Positions 15,260 to 24,041 of a stretch of 24,173 nucleotides of DNA are shown in pieces. Position 1 is the stretch's first letter. Each line of letters opens with the position of its first letter. The notes below the pieces were generated by a model. That model ran no database searches. It saw nothing but the letters and a program-made list of their open reading frames with translations, and had not been told where the DNA came from. Made by a program: the position numbers and the translations under genes. This DNA is from JAAYAY01 sp964429355 (GTDB lineage Bacteria > Planctomycetota > Planctomycetia > Pirellulales > Thermoguttaceae). The stretch is from positions 1 to 24,173 of the forward strand of contig CAYSCH010000109.1 in NCBI GenBank assembly GCA_964429355.1, read 5' to 3'.

Positions 15260-17582
15260 ATGCGTACTGCAATTCTTCTCTGTTTGGCGATACTCGCACT
15301 TCCCAACCCCGCCCTGGCTCAGGATACCGACATCCAAACCGAATCCTCCTGGATCTGGTTCCCTGAAGACGCCACGACGACCGGCCTAAGTGTTCCCCGC
15401 TACCTCCGCCGAACCGTATCGCTCGAGGACCCTCCGGAGCGTGCACAGCTTCGCGTGATGTCCGACGACCGCCACACCCTGTGGGTCAACGGCAACCTGA
15501 TCCGAGACGCAGTCACCCATGGACCGGGTGGAACGGTCTACGACCTTCGAAACGCCTTGAGTCCCGGTGAAAACGTATTGGCACTGGAGGTCGAGAATCT
15601 CGCGGGTCCCGGCGGGATCATTGTCACGGGCGAGGTCGTGGAGCGGGGCGGACGGGTCACCGAGCTTCACTCCGATTCATCCTTCCGTGCGTCAACGACG
15701 GCCAGCGAGGGCTGGCGTGAACGAGGCTTCGACGATTCCCGGTGGCTGCCGGCAGGGATCGTCGGCAGTGCGTTCGCAACGCCTTGGTACCACCACAGCG
15801 CGTTTGACATGGAGCCCTTCCTGACCGACGCCGACCGGCAGCGGTGGTCCGCCTGGCGCGAGCCGTTGCTGCGTCTGCCGGCGGGCCTCGCGGATGAAGC
15901 CCCGGCCAAGGCCAGCTTGCGCTGGGTGAACGGAACTTGTGTGCTGGACATCAACGGACGGGCTCAACCTGCGCTCGTCTACCGGGGGACGGTCGACCCC
16001 ATGTCGCTCCACGGCCGCAGGCAGATCGCCCTGTTCCGCGATGCGGCAGTTCATGTCTACACGGCCTACCTGCCGCTCGACTCGTGCTGGTCCAGTCCGG
16101 GAGTCTATGATTTCGCCCCGCTGGACGATTGTGTGCGAGGGTACCTGTCGGTCGATCCAGATGCCCACCTGATTCTGATCCTGCGTCTTGTTCCTCCCTC
16201 GTGGTGGATGGACGCACACCCGGATGAACTCGTGGGCTACGCCATGGGAAGCGACTTTGACACTGCGGACGAGGCGGGCCGAGTCCGCCGGCCATCACTG
16301 GCCTCGAAAGCATGGCAGGAGGATGGGATGGCCGTTTGGCGCGCCGCGATCCATCACCTGGAAGCCACCCCATGGGGCAAGCGGGTCATCGGCTACCAGC
16401 CCGGCTACGGAATCTACACGGAGTGGCATTATTTCGGCAGTTGGGAGCAGCAGATGCCCGACACGGCAGCGGCCATGACGGCCGCACTGCGCCGCTGGGT
16501 TCAGGAGAAGTACACGACCACCGCGGCGCTGCGAGAGGCCTGGCGGCGAGATGACATTACGCTGGAGAGCGTGACGGTTCCGGGCGCGGAGCCCCGTCTC
16601 GTCACACGCCCCCTCGGGGCCCTTCTGCCGGGAGACGATCAGTGGGTGATCGACTACTACCGGTGCCAGCAACAGATCACCGCGGATGTGATGGAATCGT
16701 TTTGCAGGGCCGCCAAGGAAGAGACGAATGGGAGGGCGCTGGCGGGCGCGTTCTATGGGTACTATTTTGGCGTTCCCCCGCAGACGCAGGGGGGGCATCT
16801 GGAATTGGAGCGCATGCTGCAATCTCCGTCGATCGATTATTTTGCTGCCCCTTATGACTACTCGCATCGCCTGGTAGGGGATGACGGTCGCGGCCGGGCG
16901 GTAGTCGACGCGTTTCCGCTCTCTGGCAAGGCGCACATGATCGAGGTCGATACTCGCACTCACCTGCACGGCCGCGACGAATATGGCCGCGTCGCAAGCA
17001 CGCAGGAATCTCTGGCCGTTATCCGGCGCGAGGTCGCCACGGCGCTGCTCCACGGCAGCGCCATGTGGTGGTGCGATTTCGGCAGCGACGGAGCTGGAGG
17101 CTGGTACGACCAGGCCGAGTTGATCGCCGAGGTGGCTGCGATGAATCGTCTGGCCCAGGATTTGCTGGAGGTGCCGCGCACGCGGACCGCCCAGATCGCC
17201 CTGGTCTGCGACCTGGAGAGCTTCTTCTACCTGGCGGACGGCAAGGCCATGCAGGCGCAACAACTTGTCCTGGATGATCTGTGCGGCAAGCTCAAGCGTC
17301 TGGGTGCACCGGTGGACATGATTTTCCTGAGCCAACTCGAGCAGACGGATCTGTCCCGCTACCGCCTGCTCGTCTTTCCCCATGCACTCTGCCTGACGGC
17401 GAAGGAGCGGAGCGTTGTGGCGAAGGCTACCGCCGGACGAGCGGCACTCTGGCTTTGGGCTCCGGGAATCACCGACGGCAAGAAGTTTTCGCCAAGCCTG
17501 GTGCATGAGATCACCGGTATTTCGGTTTCGTTGGATGGCAACGGAGTCACCCCTGCTGCGGTGGTCTGCCCAACCGAGCACC
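15260..17582 (+). CDS. Secreted clan-A glycoside hydrolase, GH42-like, cut by the gap
   Basis: Partial; 774 codons are readable before the Ns. A signal peptide (MRTAILLCLAILALPNPALA) leads into a jelly-roll carbohydrate-binding-like domain at about 30-130 (LRVMSDDRHTLWVNGNLI, a galactose-binding style). A TIM-barrel-like catalytic region follows at about 220-640. GYGIYTEW carries E388 as candidate acid/base, and HMIEVDTRTHL carries E562 as candidate nucleophile; both are inferred from spacing and context. Residues about 645-774 resemble the glutamine-amidotransferase-like domain that follows the barrel in GH42 beta-galactosidases. The linkage and substrate are not determinable. An AGGAAGG site precedes the ATG. 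The last 50 codons (17432-17582) reappear at 17751-17901 in a diverged copy. Confidence 0.75.
17432..17582 (+). repeat. Duplicated glycoside hydrolase segment, copy 1
   Basis: This segment aligns without gaps to 17751-17901 with 18 mismatches in 151 nt (about 88% identity). Only four of 50 encoded residues differ, and most changes are synonymous. This looks like two homologous genes under selection and not like read-overlap error. Confidence 0.9.
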
Positions 17583-17592
17583 NNNNNNNNNN
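17583..17592. other. Assembly gap (ten Ns)
   Basis: Ten Ns, a common placeholder for a scaffold gap of uncertain length. The real distance between the flanking sequences is not known. Confidence 0.99.
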
Positions 17593-17763
17593 CTCGACGG
17601 GCTGGCGGCCGACGGCATGCGGTACAGGAACGTCTTCTCAACCTCACCCGTCTGTGCTCCGAGCCGCTCCGCGTTCATGACGGGAATGTATCAGACGTCG
17701 ACCGATACGCACCCGATGCGCAGCCATCGCGACGACGCTTTCCGGCTGCCGCCGGGCGTGCGG
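17593..17763 (+). pseudogene. Sulfatase gene fragment, truncated at both ends
   Basis: 57 codons of a type I (formylglycine) sulfatase. Right after the gap it reads LDGLAADGMRYRNVFS, then the activation motif CAPSR, whose Cys (codon 21 of the fragment) would be converted to formylglycine. It continues through FMTGMYQT and SHRDDAFRLPPGVR, the usual next segment of planctomycete sulfatases. The N-terminal metal-binding Asp region would lie in or left of the gap. Everything after LPPGVR is missing because the sequence passes into glycoside hydrolase DNA in another frame. A complete sulfatase probably exists elsewhere in the genome or the community. The fragment itself cannot be functional. Confidence 0.85.
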
Positions 17764-17901
17764 CACTCTGGCTTTGGGCCCCGGGAATCACCGACGGCAA
17801 GGAGTTTTCGCCAGGTCTGGTGCATGAGATCACCGGCATCTCGGTTCGCCTCGATGGCAACGGCGTCAGGCCGGCCGCGGTGGTCTGCCCAACCGAGCAC
17901 C
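17751..17901 (+). repeat. Duplicated glycoside hydrolase segment, copy 2
   Basis: Diverged partner of 17432-17582. Its first 13 nt also serve as the end of the sulfatase fragment, so the joint falls inside a stretch that suits both genes. Confidence 0.9.
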
Positions 17902-18884
17902 CCCTCACCCGACACATACCCACAGAATCCGTCTACGACGTGGTATCGCGGGATTCGGTTCCTGTGCCCGATGCCTCCGAGGCTGCGAACTGGTATAACC
18001 CTCGTGACCCGAAGACCATGGAGAGCGCTTATTCGCATTTCGAGTGGCGGGTCGATCGCGGCGATCTGGAGTGGGGTTTTATCACGATATCGAGTTGGAC
18101 CGACATCCACCTCAAGGCAACCATCCCGCAGTGCGAGGCCATTGGGTTCACCGTGGGCGGACAGGTCCAGGGAGGGAAACTCTCGCTCTCGGTGGTATTG
18201 AAAGGTAGTGACGGCAGTGAATTCGCCACGGAGCCGTTTGCGCTCGAAACAACTCCACAATCGCACGTCTTGCCGGTGGCAGCCTTCCAGAAGGCCCCAT
18301 GGTCGCAGAGCGATGCCCCCCTCTCTTTCCCGCTGAGCGGGATCAAGGTTGTGCTCTTTGGCTGTGGAGGGGGCCGAGCCGGAGAAATCCGGTTCGGTGA
18401 TTTGTCGGGAGTTTGGGGCGACGTGCGCCGGACTGAAGTCAGAAAGTACCCGGCTGTCTGTCCGGGCCTCCCGGTGCTGGCCATCGATGATCCTGAGGCA
18501 CTGCCGCTCGGTCGCTGTCCGGACTCCGGTGCGGTCGTTATCGCCTGCAAAGGCGAAGCTCCCACCAGGACGGTGCTCGCCACCGTTCCCACGGTTCCCC
18601 TGGGACTGCTTCGCGATCTGGCCGAAGAGGCCGGGGTCCACAGGTACGTCGATCGTGAGGACGTTCTGGTGGATGCAGACTCGGCCCTGCTCTCGCTCCA
18701 CTCGAAGGTTGGAGGTGCCGTCACACTCCGCCTTCCCTATGCGGCTCGCGTAACCGACGCTGCAACCGGCGAACTCATTGGCAAGGGCACGACCATCCCA
18801 TTGACGCTCCAACCCGTCTCGACCACGCTCCTCCGCATGATGCGCGAGCCGGAGGCAGCCCGGGCAGCGTCTGTTCGCGAGTGA
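17751..18884 (+). CDS. 3' part of a second GH42-like glycoside hydrolase gene
   Basis: Partial, 377 residues without a native start. It begins with the end of the amidotransferase-like domain (AGRAALWLWAPGITDG...), the same segment that ends the preceding gene fragment. A beta-sandwich of about 150 residues follows (NWYNPRDPKTMESAYSHFEW to RFGDLSGVW), resembling CIA30-like or carbohydrate-binding folds. A small C-terminal domain (SLHSKVGGAVTLRLPYAARV to TLLRMM) ends the protein and fits a beta-galactosidase C-terminal domain. The two fragments joined without the duplicated 50 codons would give a protein of about 1100 residues. Whether they come from one gene with strain variants or two paralogues is unresolved. 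Confidence 0.7.
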   Translation, partial: AGRAALWLWAPGITDGKEFSPGLVHEITGISVRLDGNGVRPAAVVCPTEHPLTRHIPTESVYDVVSRDSVPVPDASEAANWYNPRDPKTMESAYSHFEWRVDRGDLEWGFITISSWTDIHLKATIPQCEAIGFTVGGQVQGGKLSLSVVLKGSDGSEFATEPFALETTPQSHVLPVAAFQKAPWSQSDAPLSFPLSGIKVVLFGCGGGRAGEIRFGDLSGVWGDVRRTEVRKYPAVCPGLPVLAIDDPEALPLGRCPDSGAVVIACKGEAPTRTVLATVPTVPLGLLRDLAEEAGVHRYVDREDVLVDADSALLSLHSKVGGAVTLRLPYAARVTDAATGELIGKGTTIPLTLQPVSTTLLRMMREPEAARAASVRE

Positions 18885-18901
18885 AGCCAGGTGGCGGCCG
18901 C

Positions 18902-18930
18902 TCGGCATGGAACCACCGCCGATGTATACT
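18902..18930 (+). promoter_or_regulatory. Putative promoter of the GH36 gene
   Basis: TCGGCA (18902-18907) and TATACT (18925-18930) are 17 nt apart and lie 85 nt before the GH36 start. The -35 match is partial. If real, GH36 is transcribed separately from the upstream glycoside hydrolase. Confidence 0.35.
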
Positions 18931-19015
18931 TGGCCTGACCAAGGGGGCCGGAGTTTCTATCCAAGGTCCTGTGGCGTGACGATGTCATGGTGCCGTGCAA
19001 TGGGAGAGGTGTGTC

Positions 19016-21478
19016 ATGAAACGAAGTGAATGTTGGTGCATTGGCCTGTTGGCAGTTCTGCTATCCGCCACTACGGCAAGAGCGCAAGGGGAGTTGATCA
19101 CGGCGGCCGATTTGAAGGCGAAAGACGAGTGGGTGAAGCAGCACCTGGCCGAAACAAGGCCGCCCGTCGGCCCGCAAGCGGAGCTTCAGGTGTGGGCCTG
19201 CCATGGGGGAATCGTGCGGAACAGTCGCGCCGGCAGGCCGCTCGTGATCGCCAATCGCGAGTTTCCTCGCGGGTTGATTGCCCACGCACCGAGTAAACTC
19301 GTGGTGCAGCTCGATTCGCCAGGCAAGACTTTCGCCGCCGTCGTTGGCCTCGACAGCAACGAATGCACTCGGCCCGGGCTGGGAAGCGTTGTCTTCACCG
19401 TCACGATTGGCGGAAAGGTCGCCGCCCAATCGCCCGTGCTGCGAGAAGGAGCGGCGGGGGTACCGCTCGAGGTCGATCTGGGTGGTGCGAGGAGCTTTAC
19501 CCTCGAGGCGAGCGATGCGGGAGATGGGTTCTCCTCGGACCACGCCGACTGGGCCGACGCCAAGGTGGTGCTGGCCGACGGCAGGGAACTCTGGCTGGGC
19601 GATCTGCCCGAAGCAAAGGTCGGCGACACCTTGCCCTTCAGTTTCGTTTACGACGGGACGCCTTCGAAATGGCTGCTGCCGAACTGGCCGTGTGAGGACA
19701 AAACGGAGGCGCTGGACCCGAACCGCAGGCAGCGTACGACCACCTGGACCGATCCGAAGACCGGCCTGGAGGTTCGCTGCACGTCGGTGGAGTACCTCGA
19801 TTTCCCGGTCGTGGAATGGACGGCTCGATTCCGGAACGAGGGCAAGGTCGACACGCCGATCCTCCAGGACATTCAGGCCCTGGACCTTCGGGTAGAGAAG
19901 CCGGAGGCAGGAGAGTTCGTACTCCGCGGCTGCCAGGGGGATGACTGCACTCCGAGCAGTTACCAACCCTACGTGCTTCCCCTCGGCCCAAATGAGAGCC
20001 GCACGTTTGCCCCGCCGGGCGGACGGCCGACCGAGGTGGCATTTCCCTACTTCAACCTGGCGGGGCCGACGAGCGGGCTGATCGTGGCCCTCGGCTGGCC
20101 CGGGCAGTGGAAGGCTACGTTCGCTCGCCAAGGCGAAGACAACGTCCACCTGTGCGGCGGCCAGGAGCAGACGCATTTCAGACTGCTTCCCGGCGAAGAA
20201 GCCCGTTCGCCGCTGGCGGCTCTGCTCTTCTGGAACGGTGGCGACTGGATCCGCAGCCAGAACGTCTGGCGGCGCTGGATGGTCGAGCACAACCTGCCGC
20301 GGCCCAGCAGCAAGCTGGTCCCGACCCATTATGGGTCTTGCTGGAGTATCACCCTGAATCCCAGCGCCGAAGAGGAACTGGCAATCGTCGACGGCTTTCG
20401 GCGCGAGGGGATCCATCTGGACTACTATTTCATCGACGCCGGCTGGTATCCGAACCGCGGGAGCTGGGTGAATACGGGCACATGGGAGATCGACCAGACG
20501 CGGTTCCCCCGCGGCATCCGCGAGGTGGCCGATCGTGTCCACCAGGACGGGACGAAGTTCGTGCTCTGGTTCGAGCCTGAGCGCGTGGTGGACGGTTCGT
20601 GGCTGGCCGAAAAACATCCCGAGTGGATCCTGAAGAGCGGCGAGGGATGGCTGCTGAACCTGGGGCATCCCGAGGCATGGAAGTGGGCCGTGGAGACAAT
20701 CGACGGGCTGATCACAAGCGAGGGTGTCGACGTCTATCGCCAGGATTTCAATATGCAACCGCTTGGATGCTGGCGGGCCGCCGATGCCCCGGATCGCCAG
20801 GGCCTCACCGAGATGCGACACGTGGAAGGCTACCTGGCCTTCTGGGACGAGATCCTCCGCCGTCATCCGGACCTCTACATTGATACCTGCGCCAGCGGCG
20901 GCCGCCGCAACGACCTGGAGACGCTGCGACGCTCCGTACCGCTGCTGCGGAGCGATTGTGCCTCACCGGCCGAAGCGCAGCAGGCCCACACCATGGGGCT
21001 TGCCTTCTGGATGCCCTACTTCGGTTCGGGTATGGGACCGGGGGATGTCTACTGGTACCGGAGCTGCATCTTCCCGGCCTCGCGGATCGGCATGGACACC
21101 CGCAAGGCCGACCAGGACTACACGCTGTTGAAGAAGATGATGGCCGAATACCACCAGGTTGAAAAGTACCTGATGGGCGATTTCTACCTCTTGACCGCGC
21201 ACAGCCTCGGACTCGACGTCTGGGTGGCCTGGCAATTTGACCGCCCCGAAATGGGCGAGGGAATCGTGCAGGCCTTTCGGCGGGACGAGAGCCCCTATGA
21301 AACGGCCCGCTTCCGACTCCGCGGCCTGGATCCGGAATCGCTCTACCGCCTGAAAGATTTCGACGAAGCCCAGCCTGTGGAAGCCCGGGGCAAGGACCTG
21401 ATGGAGGCGGGCCTGCCCGTGAGCCTGCCCCAGCGGCGTTCGTCGTGCATCCTCCAGTACGAGCGAGTGAAGCCCTGA
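19016..21478 (+). CDS. Secreted GH36 alpha-galactosidase with an NPCBM domain
   Basis: An 820-aa enzyme that should release terminal alpha-galactose from oligo- or polysaccharides. The ATG at 19016 follows GAGAGG by 6 nt and starts a signal peptide ending near ARA-Q. Residues about 45-200 form an NPCBM domain (ANREFPRGLIAHAPSKLVVQL, VGLDSNE). The GH36 beta-sandwich and barrel follow. DYYFIDAGWYPNRG and FVLWFEPERV are family motifs, YRQDFN holds the expected nucleophile D577, CASGGRRNDLE lies between, and LLRSDCASPAEA holds the expected acid/base D647. The two aspartates are 70 residues apart, as in other GH36 enzymes, so activity is likely. GH36 also includes alpha-N-acetylgalactosaminidases, so exact specificity is open. 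It is followed after 289 bp by the ThuA gene. Confidence 0.92.
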   Translation: MKRSECWCIGLLAVLLSATTARAQGELITAADLKAKDEWVKQHLAETRPPVGPQAELQVWACHGGIVRNSRAGRPLVIANREFPRGLIAHAPSKLVVQLDSPGKTFAAVVGLDSNECTRPGLGSVVFTVTIGGKVAAQSPVLREGAAGVPLEVDLGGARSFTLEASDAGDGFSSDHADWADAKVVLADGRELWLGDLPEAKVGDTLPFSFVYDGTPSKWLLPNWPCEDKTEALDPNRRQRTTTWTDPKTGLEVRCTSVEYLDFPVVEWTARFRNEGKVDTPILQDIQALDLRVEKPEAGEFVLRGCQGDDCTPSSYQPYVLPLGPNESRTFAPPGGRPTEVAFPYFNLAGPTSGLIVALGWPGQWKATFARQGEDNVHLCGGQEQTHFRLLPGEEARSPLAALLFWNGGDWIRSQNVWRRWMVEHNLPRPSSKLVPTHYGSCWSITLNPSAEEELAIVDGFRREGIHLDYYFIDAGWYPNRGSWVNTGTWEIDQTRFPRGIREVADRVHQDGTKFVLWFEPERVVDGSWLAEKHPEWILKSGEGWLLNLGHPEAWKWAVETIDGLITSEGVDVYRQDFNMQPLGCWRAADAPDRQGLTEMRHVEGYLAFWDEILRRHPDLYIDTCASGGRRNDLETLRRSVPLLRSDCASPAEAQQAHTMGLAFWMPYFGSGMGPGDVYWYRSCIFPASRIGMDTRKADQDYTLLKKMMAEYHQVEKYLMGDFYLLTAHSLGLDVWVAWQFDRPEMGEGIVQAFRRDESPYETARFRLRGLDPESLYRLKDFDEAQPVEARGKDLMEAGLPVSLPQRRSSCILQYERVKP

Positions 21479-21767
21479 TTGCGGCAGTCAGGGCAGACCT
21501 CGCGCAGACGGGAAGCTGAAGGTCGGTGCGGCAGAACTCCAGCACCACCACGCTGGGCATCCCCGTCTGGGCCGTGAAAAACTCGTCTGACGCCGGCCGA
21601 CATTCGCCGCGGATTGCCGCCCGGACGCGCATCTGGCAACATGCCAGGCAAGTCGCCATAATACCCAGTGGACCAAGGCAGGTCCTCCTGGCGCCGATCC
21701 GAGAGCGAACCACGATCGGTGCACGCTGGTGCCTGCGAGAGTCTCGCTCGTTTTGGAGGGACCTCCT
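21479..21767. other. Intergenic region before the ThuA gene
   Basis: No plus-strand gene was found. On the minus strand a frame opening at 21659 reads MATCLACCQMRVRAAIRGEC and looks oddly protein-like. However, it lacks a ribosome binding site and runs on antisense into the GH36 gene, so it is not called. No terminator was seen after the GH36 stop. Confidence 0.5.
21755..21766 (+). promoter_or_regulatory. Self-complementary ribosome binding site of the ThuA gene
   Basis: GGAGGGACCTCC contains the Shine-Dalgarno sequence (GGAGG) and its own complement directly after it. It ends one base before the ATG at 21768. A GGAG/CTCC stem with a 4-nt loop could mask the site. It also decides the start at 21768 over the ATG at 21729. 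Confidence 0.45.
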
Positions 21768-22634
21768 ATGCAACGTCGAAAGGTACTTCAAGCGTTGGGG
21801 CTTACGTTGTTGGGGCGACCGCTGGCTTCCAGCGTCGGGCTGGCAGCGGAGCAGCGCCCTCAGAAGATCCTCCTCTTCAGCCGGAGTGTGCTATTCGAGC
21901 ACTCCGTCATCCGTCGTGAGGGGGACGAGTTGTCGCTCTCCGAAAAGGCGTTCACGAAACTCGCCGGCCAGATTGGCTGCGAGGTCGAGTGCAGCAAGGA
22001 CGGGCAAGTGTTCGACGGCGATCTCGGTGCCTATGCAGCGATCGCCTCCTACACGTGCGGCAGGCCGGAGGATCTGCGGAAATCCGCGAGCCTCGACGGC
22101 AGCCCGCCGGTTTCGGAACGGGGCTGGGAGAATCTCGACCGGGCCGTGCGCGACGGCAAGCCCTTTGTGGCCGTTCATCCGGGAATCTGGCTGCTGCCGG
22201 AGGCGGCTGGGGCCGACTGCCTGGGACACGGCAGCCAGCAGGAAGCCCGCATCCACGTCGTTTCGCCGGACTTTCCCGGGGCAGAGAAGCTGGCCCGTTC
22301 GTTCACCATGCTCGAAGAGTGGTTCTCGCTGGTCCGCTTCGCAGAGGATCTGCATGTGATCCTGGTCCAGGACTGTTCGGGCATGAACAAGGACGCGCCC
22401 GCCGACCGCCGCTGCTACGATCGGCCGCCGTTCCCGGCCACATGGGCCCGGATGCACGGCAAGGGGCGGGTATTTTACACCTCGCTGGGCCACCGGGAAG
22501 ACGTTTGGTCGAGCAAGATCTTCGAGCAGATCCTGCTGGGCGGACTGTCGTGGGCGCTGGGCCGCGTCGAGGCCGACATCACGCCGAACATCGACCAGGT
22601 CGCCCCACAGGCCAACCAGTTTCCCGTCACTTGA
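21768..22634 (+). CDS. Exported ThuA-domain protein
   Basis: A 288-aa protein with a ThuA domain, a glutamine-amidotransferase-like fold named after a trehalose-utilisation protein. The start at 21768 follows a strong GGAGG and gives a twin-arginine-like leader (MQRRKVLQALGLTLLG). Domain hallmarks are KILLFSRSVLFEHSVI near the N-terminus, GKPFVAVHPGIW in the middle and the closing signature HGKGRVFYTSLGHREDVW. In the rhizobial Thu system, ThuB (a Gfo/Idh/MocA dehydrogenase) makes 3-keto sugars and ThuA acts with it. The next gene, 51 bp downstream, is a Gfo/Idh/MocA oxidoreductase, so an exported pair acting on keto sugars is a reasonable inference. The substrate is unknown, and many planctomycete ThuA proteins have no tested activity. 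Confidence 0.85.
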   Translation: MQRRKVLQALGLTLLGRPLASSVGLAAEQRPQKILLFSRSVLFEHSVIRREGDELSLSEKAFTKLAGQIGCEVECSKDGQVFDGDLGAYAAIASYTCGRPEDLRKSASLDGSPPVSERGWENLDRAVRDGKPFVAVHPGIWLLPEAAGADCLGHGSQQEARIHVVSPDFPGAEKLARSFTMLEEWFSLVRFAEDLHVILVQDCSGMNKDAPADRRCYDRPPFPATWARMHGKGRVFYTSLGHREDVWSSKIFEQILLGGLSWALGRVEADITPNIDQVAPQANQFPVT

Positions 22635-22685
22635 AATTGCCAGCCCGAGTATCGGTATCAGTACACGTCTCCAGGAGGTCCCGAC

Positions 22686-24041
22686 ATGGCTGCTCCCATC
22701 TGTACCGCGCGATTCCAGGCATCCCCGTCACCTGGACGGCTCACCCGCCGCGACTGGCTGAAGAAGACCGCAGCCCTGGCCGGCGCCATGGCGGCTCCGC
22801 TCGTCATTTCCGCCCGTGCGCTGGGCAGGGACGGAAACACGGCGCCCAGCGATCGCATTCTCCTGGGGGGTATCGGACTGGGAGGTCGCGGGCAGACGGT
22901 GCTGCGCGAGATGCTCGAGGAGCCCGACGTCCAGTTCCTGGCGATCTGCGACATCAACCGCAGCCGGCGTGAAGCGGTCAAGAAGCTGGTGGACACGAAG
23001 TATGGGAACACGGACTGTGCCATGTCGGCAGATCTTCGCCGGTTCCTGGCCGAGCGTGCCGACATCGACGCCCTTTTGATCGCCACCGGCGACCGCTGGC
23101 ATGCCCTGGCATCGGTCTTGGCGATGCGGGCGGGCAAGGACGTGTACTGCGAGAAGCCCTCCTCAATGACCATTGCGGAAGGCCAGTTGGTGGTCCAGAC
23201 CGCTCGCCAATACCAGCGAGTCTATCAAACCGGCACGCAGGGGCTGAGCATGTCCAATCGCGTGTTCGGCATCGAACTGGCCCGCTCCGGCCGCCTCGGC
23301 AAGCTGCACACCGCCTACGCCCAGATCGCCCCCTGGGGCGATGCGATGATGCGGCGGGACTGGCTCCCCGCCGAACCCGAACCCCCGCGCGAGGAACTGG
23401 ACTGGGATGCGTGGCTCGGTCCCTGCCCCTGGCGGCCGTACAACTCGGCCTACATCCGCGGCGAGTGGCGGAATCACTACGATTTCCACACGAGCTGCAT
23501 CGGCGAATGGGGCGCACACACGATCATGCAGGTTCAGGCCGGGATCGACGCGAGAAACACATCCGCCATCGAGTACGAGCACGTCAAGGTCCCGACCGGC
23601 GACGGGCTCGTGGCACACTATGCCAACGGCGTGAAGTTGATCCTATCGCTGAAACAGGAGTGGTGGGGCAGTTTCTCCGGCCAGCGGTTCGACGGCACGG
23701 ACGGCTGGATCGCCAACTCCGGTGGAGAACACGAGCAGTCGCGAGCCTCCTCGCCGGCCCTCCTGGAAAACACCGATGCCGTTCTCAAGGACTACACAGA
23801 TCGCACGCAGAGGCCGCTGAACCACGTGCGGGATTTCTTGGACTGCATCAAGTCGCGCCGCGAGACGGTGGCCTATCCGGAGGCGATGCACCGGGCCATG
23901 AGCACCGTGCACGCGGCCAACATCTGCATGTGGCTGCAGCGGGACCTGAAATACGACCCCGCCAAGGAGGAATTCGTAGGCGACGCGGAGGCCAATCAAC
24001 TCCGTGCACGGACCATGCGCGCGCCGTGGACGGCGACCTGA
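22686..24041 (+). CDS. Second Tat-exported Gfo/Idh/MocA family oxidoreductase
   Basis: A 451-aa NAD(P)-dependent oxidoreductase candidate. AGGAGG lies 6 nt before the ATG. A twin-arginine signal (TRRDWLKKTAALAG, R21-R22) is followed by the Rossmann motif GGIGLGGRGQTVL and by CDINRSR at the end of the second strand. EKP is present with K157 as the expected catalytic lysine. DWDAWLGPCPWRPYN corresponds to the LWIGPSPFHPYN segment of the first oxidoreductase in this window, which supports the same subfamily. The two proteins are otherwise clearly diverged. Being 51 bp after the ThuA gene, it is probably in one operon with it. The substrate is not known; oxidation of a sugar hydroxyl to a keto group is the likely chemistry. 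Confidence 0.9.
   Translation: MAAPICTARFQASPSPGRLTRRDWLKKTAALAGAMAAPLVISARALGRDGNTAPSDRILLGGIGLGGRGQTVLREMLEEPDVQFLAICDINRSRREAVKKLVDTKYGNTDCAMSADLRRFLAERADIDALLIATGDRWHALASVLAMRAGKDVYCEKPSSMTIAEGQLVVQTARQYQRVYQTGTQGLSMSNRVFGIELARSGRLGKLHTAYAQIAPWGDAMMRRDWLPAEPEPPREELDWDAWLGPCPWRPYNSAYIRGEWRNHYDFHTSCIGEWGAHTIMQVQAGIDARNTSAIEYEHVKVPTGDGLVAHYANGVKLILSLKQEWWGSFSGQRFDGTDGWIANSGGEHEQSRASSPALLENTDAVLKDYTDRTQRPLNHVRDFLDCIKSRRETVAYPEAMHRAMSTVHAANICMWLQRDLKYDPAKEEFVGDAEANQLRARTMRAPWTAT

Noticed and set aside
16295..17647. A 450-aa minus-strand frame across the GH gene and the gap
   Set aside because: It crosses the Ns and is antisense to the recognisable glycosidase.
19061..20866. A 601-aa minus-strand open frame antisense to the GH36 gene
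   Set aside because: The plus-strand frame carries clear GH36 motifs. The antisense frame has no domain or ribosome binding site.
21483..21659. A small minus-strand cysteine-containing frame (MATCLACCQMRV...)
   Set aside because: It looks protein-like but has no ribosome binding site, no clear stop before the GH36 gene and no recognised family. A homologue search would decide it.
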